The notes beneath the pieces were generated by a model. The model was not told where the DNA came from, made no database searches, and saw nothing but the letters and a program-made list of their open reading frames with translations. A stretch of 8,340 nt of DNA from Paracoccaceae bacterium (lineage in GTDB: Bacteria > Pseudomonadota > Alphaproteobacteria > Rhodobacterales > Rhodobacteraceae), in the NCBI GenBank assembly GCA_009920815.1, contig RFZH01000098.1, positions 1 to 8,340 of the forward strand, given 5' to 3'. Of this stretch, positions 1 through 6,831 are shown piece by piece (position 1 is the first letter of the stretch; each line of letters starts with the position of its first letter). The position numbers and the translations under genes were made by a program.

Positions 1-391
1 CTATGTCAAAAAGGGCGAAGATCGCGAATTCCTGATCTTGGATGCCGCAATGAACGATCTGATCCGTCCCGCGATGTATGATGCCCATCATGACATCGTG
101 CCGGTGACTGAACCCGTCGCGGGGGTTGAGCCCGCGAAATATGACATCGTCGGGCCGGTGTGCGAATCTGGCGACACCTTTGCCAAAGGGCGTGATTTGG
201 CGGCACAAACGGCGGGTGACTTGGTGGCATTTCGGTCGGCCGGTGCCTATGGCGCGGTAATGTCCAGCGAATATAATTCGCGTCCCTTGATCCCAGAAGT
301 TTTGGTCAATGGCGATAAATTTGCCGTTATTCGCCATCGCCCCACCTATGAAGAGATGATAAATCGCGATACACTTCCCGAGTGGTTGTAA
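1..391 (+). CDS. lysA: Diaminopimelate decarboxylase, C-terminal part (5' end outside window)
   Basis: This is the last 129 codons of a PLP-dependent fold-III decarboxylase that turns meso-diaminopimelate into L-lysine, the final step of lysine synthesis, in the cytoplasm. The reading frame is open from base 2 and ends at TAA 389-391. The visible part is the C-terminal beta domain. It holds CESGDTF, whose Cys (bases 161-163) is the residue that the family contributes to the active site of the partner subunit. It also holds the AGAYG and EYNSRP segments, of which the AGAYG Tyr contacts PLP in the family. The end (TLPEWL) is typical of rhodobacterial LysA. The PLP-binding lysine lies upstream, outside the window. 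A TIGR02302 gene follows closely on the same strand, a frequent arrangement in Alphaproteobacteria. Arginine decarboxylase or other fold-III enzymes are less likely because of the CESGDTF wording. Confidence 0.95.
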   Translation, partial: YVKKGEDREFLILDAAMNDLIRPAMYDAHHDIVPVTEPVAGVEPAKYDIVGPVCESGDTFAKGRDLAAQTAGDLVAFRSAGAYGAVMSSEYNSRPLIPEVLVNGDKFAVIRHRPTYEEMINRDTLPEWL

Positions 392-400
392 TTCATTCAA

Positions 401-406
401 AGGGAG
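401..406 (+). promoter_or_regulatory. Shine-Dalgarno sequence that bears on the start of the TIGR02302 gene
   Basis: AGGGAG at 401-406 is the only good ribosome binding site between lysA and the next gene. It sits 7 bases before an in-frame CTG at 414 and 40 bases before the GTG at 447. An ATG at 409 is too close and reads ATG CGC TGA, so it stops at once. The spacing therefore favours translation starting at the unusual CTG. This is inferred from spacing alone. Confidence 0.5.
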
Positions 407-446
407 CGATGCGCTGAGCGGGCCCAACATCCTAACGCGATTATCT

Positions 447-2882
447 GTGGCGAAGTCAGCAATTTTGCTGACGTTAATTGGTATGTGGGTGCAGGCGCTG
501 GTGCGTGCCTTTTGGCCGTTTGCATCGATTTTGTGTGTGGGTGTGGGGCTTGCGCTGCTTGGCGTGTTTGATGGGCTAAGCGTGGATGCGATCTGGTTTG
601 TCGGGCTTGGCATACTGTCAGCCTGTGGCGTGGGCTTTGTGTATGGGTGTTTGCGCTTTGTGCGACCGTCGTTGATGATGGCGATTGAACAGCTGGATCA
701 AACACACCGCCATCATCCGCTTTCTGTTCTTTTGGAACAAGATTTTGCCAGATCACAAATGGGCGCGGATCCGCAGGTTGCGTATTTGTGGCAGCAGCAT
801 AAAGACAGAATGCAACAAGATGCCGCCACGCTGCGTCCAATCATGCCACGCATTGATATCTCAGACCAAGACACATTTGGACTGCATTACAGTGCATTGT
901 TGGTTCTGGTATTGGGGGTTCTTTTTGGATCGATAGATCGGATCAGTTCCGTCGGGTCGATTGATCAAGGCGCGCCTGATATCGCTGGCGTGGTGCCTTG
1001 GGAAATTTGGATTACGCCACCTGAGTACAGCAAACGCCCCACCTTGTATTTGAATGACCTACGCGATCGCGACCGTTTGGGTGTTCTGCCCCATAGTCTG
1101 GTTCAAATTCGCCTATATGGACAGCCGGGCGACTATCTGGTCGAAGAAACGGTATCCGAACGGACCCAAGACGCGCCAACAGCCTCTGCATCGGTGCAAG
1201 AATTCCGCATTGAAACCCAAGGAACACTGGCTGTTTCTGGCGATAATGGGGCGCGTTGGACCATCAGTTTGGACCAAGATGCCGCGCCCAGTGTGACAAT
1301 CAATGGCGGGTTTGAAACCGAATTTTTCGGTCAAAGCCAGCTGTCTTTCACAGCGCAAGATGATTTCCAAGTCACTGATGTCGGTGCGCAGGTGATGCTT
1401 GATCTGGACCGCGTTGAGCGTGAATTTGGGTTAAGCGCTGCGCCAGATTTGGATCAAAGCAAAGCTTTTGACCTTCCCTTGCCGATCACGGGGCGGTCAC
1501 AGGCGTTTGATGAAATATGGACCGAAGATTTCTCAAAAGAGCCTATGCTGCATCTGCCCATTGTGGTGACACTCTCTGCGACGGATGCATTGGGTCAGAT
1601 AGGACATGCCGTTTTGACGGATGTTGTTTTGCCAGGACGAAAGTTCTTTGACCCAGTGGCGGCGTCTTTGATTGAAATGCGGCGCGATTTGTTGTGGTCT
1701 TTGGAAAATGGTGATCGTGTGTCGCGCATGCTGCGCTCGGTTAGTTATGCGCCAGCTGGGGCTTTTCGATCTGAAACAGATTATTTACGGCTGCGCACCA
1801 TTTTGCGCCAACTTGAGATGTATCAAGCCCGTGACCTATTGCGTGCTAAGCGGGTTGAATTGGCGGACGCGCTTTGGGATCTTGCACTGTCCATAGAAGA
1901 GGGGGATGTCAATGACGCGCTGGAACGTATGCGCCAAGCACAAGAACGTTTATCCCAAGCGATGCGCGATGGCGCGTCGCAGCCCGAAATTGAAAAATTG
2001 ATGCAAGAGTTACGGCAAGCGAACGAAAATTACATTCGTCAATTGCGCCAACAGGCAGAGCGCGATCAGACACGAAAAAATCAAGATTTGGCGCAAAATT
2101 CCCCACAAGACCAAATGCAGATGAACCAATCCGATTTGGATAAAATGATGGACCGCATCCAAGAGTTGATGGAACAGGGCCGCATGGCCGAGGCCCAGCA
2201 AGCCCTAGAGGAATTGCAGCGCATGATGGAAAATATGCAAGTGGCACAGGGCGAAAATGGCGAAGGGGGACAATCCGATGCGTTAGATCAGCTGTCCCAA
2301 ACCCTGCGAGATCAGCAAAATTTATCAGACGACGCCTTTCGTCAATTGCAGCAATCCCAACCCCAAGACGGGGAAAATGGCAACCAAACTTCGCCTGACT
2401 TGGCGGATCGTCAGGGGCAATTGCGCCAGCAATTGGAACAAGACCGCCAATCCCTGCCTGACGTTGAGGGGGATTTAGGTTCGCGCGCTGAACGGTCTTT
2501 TGAACAAGCGGAACGTGCGATGCGGCAAGCCGAGGACGCCTTGCGTCAGGGTGATCTTGACGGGGCAATCGACAAGCAAGCCCAAGCAATGGATGCCTTG
2601 CGCAACGGGATCAACGAGATGGATCGTGCTATGGCTGAGGCGCAAAACCCTGAACAAGGCCAAGGCATGGCCCAAGATCAAGACGGGGAAAATGCAAAAG
2701 ATCCGCTGGGGCGCCCCCAAGGGCGTGATGGGAACGCCGGCACAGCAGAGGCTGGAAAAATCACCGAGGATGTCGCACGCCAGGCCGAAGCATTGCTAGA
2801 CGAAATTCGGCGCCGCGCCGGTGAGATTGAACGCCCGGATCCAGAACGCAATTATCTAAAACGTCTGTTAGACCTGTTTTGA
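447..2882 (+). CDS. TIGR02302 / DUF4175 family membrane protein with low-complexity tail
   Basis: The protein is 811 residues from the GTG at 447. It matches the description of TIGR02302, a family of about 850-residue alphaproteobacterial proteins with two or three N-terminal membrane helices and a charged low-complexity region; its function is unknown. Membrane helices lie near residues 21-41, 47-70 and 146-163. A mixed beta-rich domain spans about 180-400, with WITPPEYSKRP at its start. From about 440 to 760 the chain is helical, rich in Gln, Met, Glu and Arg, and likely coiled coil. The C-terminus ends PERNYLKRLLDLF, a conserved-looking basic tail. GTG 447 has no nearby ribosome binding site; an in-frame CTG at 414 would add 11 residues (beginning SGPNILTRL after the initiator) and sits 7 bases after AGGGAG, so the true start may be there. 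It probably shares a transcript with lysA. The stop codon is one base from the stop of the convergent gene. Confidence 0.88.
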   Translation: MAKSAILLTLIGMWVQALVRAFWPFASILCVGVGLALLGVFDGLSVDAIWFVGLGILSACGVGFVYGCLRFVRPSLMMAIEQLDQTHRHHPLSVLLEQDFARSQMGADPQVAYLWQQHKDRMQQDAATLRPIMPRIDISDQDTFGLHYSALLVLVLGVLFGSIDRISSVGSIDQGAPDIAGVVPWEIWITPPEYSKRPTLYLNDLRDRDRLGVLPHSLVQIRLYGQPGDYLVEETVSERTQDAPTASASVQEFRIETQGTLAVSGDNGARWTISLDQDAAPSVTINGGFETEFFGQSQLSFTAQDDFQVTDVGAQVMLDLDRVEREFGLSAAPDLDQSKAFDLPLPITGRSQAFDEIWTEDFSKEPMLHLPIVVTLSATDALGQIGHAVLTDVVLPGRKFFDPVAASLIEMRRDLLWSLENGDRVSRMLRSVSYAPAGAFRSETDYLRLRTILRQLEMYQARDLLRAKRVELADALWDLALSIEEGDVNDALERMRQAQERLSQAMRDGASQPEIEKLMQELRQANENYIRQLRQQAERDQTRKNQDLAQNSPQDQMQMNQSDLDKMMDRIQELMEQGRMAEAQQALEELQRMMENMQVAQGENGEGGQSDALDQLSQTLRDQQNLSDDAFRQLQQSQPQDGENGNQTSPDLADRQGQLRQQLEQDRQSLPDVEGDLGSRAERSFEQAERAMRQAEDALRQGDLDGAIDKQAQAMDALRNGINEMDRAMAEAQNPEQGQGMAQDQDGENAKDPLGRPQGRDGNAGTAEAGKITEDVARQAEALLDEIRRRAGEIERPDPERNYLKRLLDLF
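2858..2880. terminator. Possible bidirectional terminator hairpin at the convergent gene ends
   Basis: AAAAC (2858-2862) and GTCT (2863-2866) pair with AGAC (2870-2873) and GTTTT (2876-2880) around a GTT loop, with a two-base bulge at 2874-2875. The stem has an A run on its left and a T run on its right, so it could end transcription from either side. It lies inside the last codons of the TIGR02302 gene, just before both stop codons. The GC core is only four pairs and the bases are also under coding constraint, so the match may be chance. Confidence 0.3.
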
Positions 2883-2883
2883 T

Positions 2884-3759
2884 TTAGCCCGCACGTGCTT
2901 TGTTTGCCTGATCTTCGAGCCAAATCATTGCCTCTTTGGTCCAGGCGTCCAATATGCCGCGTGTCACATCGACCCAAGCGACATAGCTGTCCATATATGG
3001 GGCCAATGCAGGGAGTTGGGCGGAAATCAACGTCGCATATAAATAGACCCAAACAGCGGCTGCCAACAGAATAAGCGCAAGTAAAAAGCCAGAGCGCGCA
3101 TTGCGATTGCTGGCCGTTGTGTCAGGTGTGGCATTGCGATTTTGTGCATCGCCGCCTCCGTTGCGCAGGGTTGAATTGATTTCCTCAATATCGGGTAACA
3201 GATCGCGACGATGGAATTCGGGGTCCTTCGCACCCTCGTTATAGAGATCGTCTAGATCATTCAGATCTGATCCCATATAGCCAGATTTCCAGCGTCTCGC
3301 GGCATCATCGGCGGGTTGGTTATAATCCAATCCCAAATCGCCTTGTGTTTCAACCGGATCTGCGGCGCGGGCCCTCTTTTCACGTTCGGCCTCTTCGCGC
3401 AGCACTGAGGCCACGGCACTGTCTAATTGACGTTTAGGCCGTGTCGGGGTGACGGCAAGCGGGGGCGTGTCGTCCTGATCCAGACTAAAGTCATCTTCTA
3501 ATGCCTTATCAAGTTCACGTTCAAAATCATCTAGGGCTGAATGCTCTTGTTCGTCAGCGGCTGCCGCATTGGGTTCTGGGGGGGCCACACTAACTGTGTC
3601 GGCAATGACCGGAACAGGGTCTAAATCGGGCGCGGGTCCGATTGGGTCCTGAAACCACGTGTGGCTACAGTTTGAACATTGAACATCACGTCCAGATGGC
3701 GGAATGACATCCGCCGGCACCTCGTATTGTGCCGTGCAATTTGGACATATTAGCCGCAT
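2884..3759 (-). CDS. Zinc-ribbon (MJ0042-type) single-pass membrane protein
   Basis: From the ATG at 3759 the protein has 291 residues. The N-terminus MRLICPNCTAQYEVP, with CPNC at 5-8 and CSNC at 28-31, is the four-cysteine zinc ribbon of the MJ0042/zinc_ribbon_5 type. Residues about 38-220 are acidic, rich in Asp, Pro and Ala and probably disordered. One membrane helix covers about 223-245, leaving a 45-residue C-terminal tail (with IWLEDQ near its end) probably outside the membrane and the zinc ribbon inside. The start was chosen because MRLICPNC is the usual beginning of this family and AAGGA (3770-3774) and GGGGA (3764-3768) precede it. In-frame ATG 3786 and GTG 3804 would add 9 or 15 residues but have weaker ribosome sites. 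The gene is divergent from ftsE and convergent with the TIGR02302 gene. Function is unknown; a regulatory or scaffold role in envelope growth is only suggested by position. Confidence 0.88.
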   Translation of the reverse strand: MRLICPNCTAQYEVPADVIPPSGRDVQCSNCSHTWFQDPIGPAPDLDPVPVIADTVSVAPPEPNAAAADEQEHSALDDFERELDKALEDDFSLDQDDTPPLAVTPTRPKRQLDSAVASVLREEAEREKRARAADPVETQGDLGLDYNQPADDAARRWKSGYMGSDLNDLDDLYNEGAKDPEFHRRDLLPDIEEINSTLRNGGGDAQNRNATPDTTASNRNARSGFLLALILLAAAVWVYLYATLISAQLPALAPYMDSYVAWVDVTRGILDAWTKEAMIWLEDQANKARAG

Positions 3760-3916
3760 GAATTCCCCGTCCTTGGCATTCGCCATATTTTCGCCTAGAC
3801 ACACATTAGAAATTTCATCGCCGCGTGGAAAGTGCTATTTGGATAAAAAACTGGCGTTTGCGGTCAAAACGGTGCTACGGCACAACACAGCGGTCTAATA
3901 AGTCGGAAGAAACAGT
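3760..3916. promoter_or_regulatory. Divergent promoter region between the zinc-ribbon gene and ftsE
   Basis: This 157-base gap must carry promoters for both divergent genes, since no other start site for either is in view. On the minus strand TTGACC (3862-3867) and TATCCA (3840-3845) are spaced by 16 bases and could serve the zinc-ribbon gene. On the plus strand TTGGCA (3773-3778) and TAGACA (3796-3801) are spaced by 17 bases and could serve ftsE, though the -10 match is poor. GGAAGA at 3905-3910 is the ftsE ribosome binding site, 6 bases before its GTG. The presence of promoters is a strong inference from layout; the exact boxes are weak. Confidence 0.4.
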
Positions 3917-4594
3917 GTGATCGATTTGGAAAATGTCGCCTATAGCTATGGTGGCGGCGAGCTTTTATCAGAAATGAGCCTTTCGATCGCATCGGGGGCA
4001 TTTTATTTTCTAACGGGACCATCAGGCGCTGGTAAAACGACGTTTTTGAAATTGTGCTATGGCGCATTGGTGCCGACTGCTGGGCAAATTCGTATTTTTG
4101 GCAACGATGTGCGGGGCATGTCGCGTGACGAAGTTGCGCTGACACGGCGGCGTATTGGGGTTGTACATCAAGATTGTCAATTTATCGATCACATGAGCGT
4201 GCTGGATAATATCGCATTGCCCTTGGCCGTATCTGGTAACAATACCCTCGCCGAAGATGCCAATCTGAAAGAATTGCTCGCGTGGGTTGGATTAAGCCAT
4301 CGTGCCAAAGCCTTTCCACCCGAATTGTCAGGTGGTGAGCGTCAGCGTGCCGCACTCGCGCGCGCTATTATTATGTCGCCCGATGTTATCTTGGCCGATG
4401 AACCCACGGGCAACGTAGATTGGGAAATGTCCGAACGTCTGTTGCAGTTGTTGTTAGAACTAAATCGCATGGGAAAAACAGTCCTAATTGCAAGCCATGA
4501 TCTAAGCTTGATCCGTTCGGCCAAATCACAGGTGCAAGCACGCGTTTTGCGGATTTCGAACCGCAGGCTTCAACTGGCAGGAGCAAATTTGTGA
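3917..4594 (+). CDS. ftsE: Cell-division ATP-binding protein FtsE
   Basis: FtsE is the cytoplasmic ATPase of the FtsEX complex, which sits at the septum and gates peptidoglycan hydrolase activation outside the membrane. The 225 residues are the normal family length. All ABC ATPase motifs are present: Walker A GPSGAGKTT (34-42), Q-loop Q85, signature LSGGE (137-141), Walker B VILADEP (157-163), D-loop GNVD (165-168) and switch H194. The opening MIDLENVAYSYGGGELL is typical of FtsE, and FtsX follows directly, which separates it from LolD or MacB-like ATPases. The start is GTG 3917, preceded by GGAAGA at 6 bases; an in-frame stop at 3899-3901 rules out any longer start. It is the first gene of a tight plus-strand cluster. 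Confidence 0.96.
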   Translation: MIDLENVAYSYGGGELLSEMSLSIASGAFYFLTGPSGAGKTTFLKLCYGALVPTAGQIRIFGNDVRGMSRDEVALTRRRIGVVHQDCQFIDHMSVLDNIALPLAVSGNNTLAEDANLKELLAWVGLSHRAKAFPPELSGGERQRAALARAIIMSPDVILADEPTGNVDWEMSERLLQLLLELNRMGKTVLIASHDLSLIRSAKSQVQARVLRISNRRLQLAGANL

Positions 4595-5496
4595 TGAACT
4601 CTTTGCATGGCTTGCTTGAGGTGTTGCGTGCCGATCATCATCGCGATCGCGTTGTGCCTGCGACGGGCTTTACGGCGACGCTTACGACGTTGACCGCAGC
4701 TGCGATGGCCTTTTTGATAGTCTTTGCTTTGTCCTTATCTTTTGCTGCAGATCGTTTGTCTGCGCGCTGGGCGACCGCCCTCGAAGGGACGGCCACAATT
4801 CGCATATCGGCCCCTCAGGATCAATTGGCCATCCAGGTTGAACGTAGTTTGGCGATTTTGTCAGAAACAGCAGGGATCGAAACGGCGCGTGCACTGAATA
4901 TCGAAGAACAACAGGCGCTGCTTGCACCTTGGTTTGGCCCCGATATTCCCTTGGCGGATTTGCCTGTTCCAAAACTTATCGCGATTACGGAAATGGATGG
5001 CGGCTTTGACGCACAGGGTTTACGCTTGCGCCTTGCTGCCGAAGTTCCAGGCGCTGTCTTGGACGATCACATGCGTTGGCGTAAACCTTTGGTGCGTGCG
5101 GCGCAGCGATTGACGCTGTTGGGGGCGTTTTCAATCTTGATCATAGCATTGACCAGTGGGGCAATGGTGATGCTTGCGGCCCGCGCAGCTTTGGCCGCCA
5201 ATGCGCAGGTGATTGCTGTTCTGCGGCTGATTGGTGCGACAGATACCTATATCGTGGCGGCCTTTGTCCGTCGATTTGCGATGCGGGCTTTTGTCGGATC
5301 GTGCCTTGGCGTTGTTGGGGGTGGGTTGATTTTGTTATTCTTGCCATCTGAAACAACGACTGCGTCCATATTAACGGGCTTGCGCTTGCAAGGTGTTGAT
5401 TGGATTTGGCTTTTCATGATTCCACCGGCGCTGGCCGCCGTGGCCTTCATTGCAACCAGATTTGCTGCAAATCGCGTCTTAGGGGAACTGTCTTAA
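4591..5496 (+). CDS. ftsX: Cell-division permease FtsX
   Basis: FtsX is the membrane partner of FtsE; it passes the ATPase cycle to cell-wall hydrolases through its external loop. The 301 residues show the FtsX layout: a cytoplasmic N-terminus, a first membrane helix at about 31-52, an external domain at about 53-165, then three helices at about 173-198, 230-250 and 270-290. The segment AVLRLIGATDTYI, between helices 2 and 3, is the family's most conserved stretch. Starts GTG 4591 and ATG 4594 stand in tandem; AGGAG at 4579-4583 suits either one. From GTG the gene overlaps ftsE by 4 bases, from ATG by 1, which implies coupled translation. The external domain resembles well-known FtsX proteins little, as is common in Rhodobacteraceae, so the hydrolase partner cannot be named from this. 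Confidence 0.93.
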   Translation: MMNSLHGLLEVLRADHHRDRVVPATGFTATLTTLTAAAMAFLIVFALSLSFAADRLSARWATALEGTATIRISAPQDQLAIQVERSLAILSETAGIETARALNIEEQQALLAPWFGPDIPLADLPVPKLIAITEMDGGFDAQGLRLRLAAEVPGAVLDDHMRWRKPLVRAAQRLTLLGAFSILIIALTSGAMVMLAARAALAANAQVIAVLRLIGATDTYIVAAFVRRFAMRAFVGSCLGVVGGGLILLFLPSETTTASILTGLRLQGVDWIWLFMIPPALAAVAFIATRFAANRVLGELS

Positions 5497-6236
5497 TGGC
5501 CTATGCAATTCAATGGATCAGATCTTTGATCTTTACGATACAGATGTATGTCATGTTGTTGGTCATTGGGTTAGGGGGTCTGCCATTTGCTTTGGTTAAC
5601 CGCAAATATGTTTACAAGACAGTACATGCCTATTGTAACTGGGTGATGTGGACCGCCAGCTGGATGGTCGGCCTGAAAACCGAATTCCGTGGTGAGGTTC
5701 CAGACGAAGAAATTCTGATTGCCGGCAAGCATATGGGATTTCTGGACATTTTGATGATCGCCTCAAAAGCAAAGCGGCCGAAATACATTATGAAAGCTTC
5801 TTTGAAATATGTGCCAATCATTGGTCTTTACGGCAAACTTACAGGCAGTGTGCCGGTTAATCGCGGTCAGCGGTCGAAAGCCATTCGCAGTATGATGGCA
5901 GCCGTCAGCGCCGGTGATGCGCCCGCGGGTCAATTGGTCATTTTCCCCCAAGGGACCCGTGTCGCACCGGGTGAAAAGAAACCCTACAAAGTTGGTGTCT
6001 TCGTCCTCTACGAAGAAACCGGTCAAAGGGTGTTGCCCGCGGCCTGTAATGTTGGCGTCTTTTGGAAACGCTTGGGCATTTATAAAAAACCAGGGGTTGC
6101 GGTCGTCGAATTTTTGCCGATGATCGAACCAGGATTGTCGCGCGACGAATTTTTACAGACTTTAGGTGACACCATTGAAACCGCGTCAGACAGATTGATG
6201 AAAGATGCCGGATTTAACCCAGATCACATTTCTTGA
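5496..6236 (+). CDS. plsC: 1-acyl-sn-glycerol-3-phosphate acyltransferase (PlsC family)
   Basis: PlsC acylates lysophosphatidic acid to phosphatidic acid at the inner membrane, the entry to phospholipid synthesis. The 246 residues carry a membrane helix at about 11-34, the catalytic H-X4-D motif (H79 and D84 in GKHMGFLD), block II at about 107-123 (VPIIG to VNRG), block III FPQGTR at 150-155 and a block IV-like VLPAACNVG. The usual NH before X4-D is KH here and FPEGTR is FPQGTR, variants I believe are common in rhodobacterial members. The start is ATG 5496, which overlaps the ftsX stop by one base (TAATG) and has AGGGGAA at 5481-5487. The frame stays open upstream to 5400, but that stretch lies inside ftsX and its translation does not look like PlsC. 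A lysophospholipid or ornithine-lipid acyltransferase (OlsA type) is a possible alternative substrate class. Confidence 0.92.
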   Translation: MAYAIQWIRSLIFTIQMYVMLLVIGLGGLPFALVNRKYVYKTVHAYCNWVMWTASWMVGLKTEFRGEVPDEEILIAGKHMGFLDILMIASKAKRPKYIMKASLKYVPIIGLYGKLTGSVPVNRGQRSKAIRSMMAAVSAGDAPAGQLVIFPQGTRVAPGEKKPYKVGVFVLYEETGQRVLPAACNVGVFWKRLGIYKKPGVAVVEFLPMIEPGLSRDEFLQTLGDTIETASDRLMKDAGFNPDHIS

Positions 6237-6831
6237 AACCGAAGACGATTTGGCCACCCTTTACGGGGCGCCCAATCCTGTTTCCATTGAAAAAGTGATG
6301 CCTGTCGTCACCCCGCTATACGAAAAATGGATCAATGCGTCGCGGTTTTGCGTTTTGGGCACATATGCCAATGACCGTGTTGATCTAAGCCCGCGCGGCG
6401 ATGATGGACCCGTGGTTCATGTGTTGGACCCATCCCATATCGCAATCCCCGATTGGCGTGGCAACAACCGTCTGGACAGTCTACGCAATATCATGCGCGA
6501 CGGCGCGGTGTCTTTGATGTTTATGGCTGTTGGGTCAACGAATGCTGTGCGTGTTGTGGGTGATGCCAGGTTATCAGCCGATCCCCAATTGTGCGATCAG
6601 TTTCGCAAGGGAGGCCACGTGCCAAAGATTGTGATTATCGTGCGCGTTAAAGAGGTGTATTCCCAATGTGGGCGCGCCATTTTGCGCGCGGGCTTGTGGA
6701 ATACTGCGCCAACGCCGGATGTGCCCACAATCGGTGATTTGATGGTCGAGGCAAAGAATGGTGATTTTGACGGTCCCGCCTATTATGCCGATTGGGGCAC
6801 GCGGGCCAGCACAACATTATGGAGTGATTGA
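6205..6831 (+). CDS. Pyridoxamine 5'-phosphate oxidase-family FMN-binding protein
   Basis: The 208 residues have the split-barrel flavin fold of the PPOX superfamily, and look closest to the DR2398-like subfamily (TIGR04025). Visible blocks are NASRFCVLGT (44-53), LSPRGD (61-66), IPDWRGNNRLDS (81-92) and the C-terminal CGRAILRAGLW (155-165). Members bind FMN or a related flavin; the substrate is not known, and this is not the vitamin B6 enzyme PdxH itself. ATG 6205 puts the first 32 bases inside the end of plsC in another frame. No later ATG, GTG or TTG lies before the conserved part begins, and the ribosome binding site (GAAAG at 6200-6204) is weak, so translation is probably coupled to plsC. 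The stop touches the start of the next gene. Confidence 0.85.
   Translation: MPDLTQITFLETEDDLATLYGAPNPVSIEKVMPVVTPLYEKWINASRFCVLGTYANDRVDLSPRGDDGPVVHVLDPSHIAIPDWRGNNRLDSLRNIMRDGAVSLMFMAVGSTNAVRVVGDARLSADPQLCDQFRKGGHVPKIVIIVRVKEVYSQCGRAILRAGLWNTAPTPDVPTIGDLMVEAKNGDFDGPAYYADWGTRASTTLWSD

Noticed and set aside
397..840. Minus-strand open frame of 147 codons opposite the start of the TIGR02302 gene
   Set aside because: It is antisense to clear membrane helices of the real gene, and its Pro/Ala/His/Thr-rich product looks like a shadow translation.
921..980. Cluster of GATC sites in the TIGR02302 gene
   Set aside because: Several GATC and CGAT words occur together, but they lie in well-conserved coding sequence and show no ordered repeat or origin-like AT-rich element.
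1909..2589. Minus-strand open frame of 226 codons opposite the TIGR02302 tail
   Set aside because: The plus strand here codes for the Gln/Met-rich tail, whose biased codons leave the complement free of stops. The translation shows no domain and no ribosome site.
5400..5495. N-terminal extension of plsC by 32 residues
   Set aside because: The extension lies inside ftsX and does not resemble a PlsC N-terminus. ATG 5496 has a good ribosome site (5481-5487) and the expected TAATG junction.
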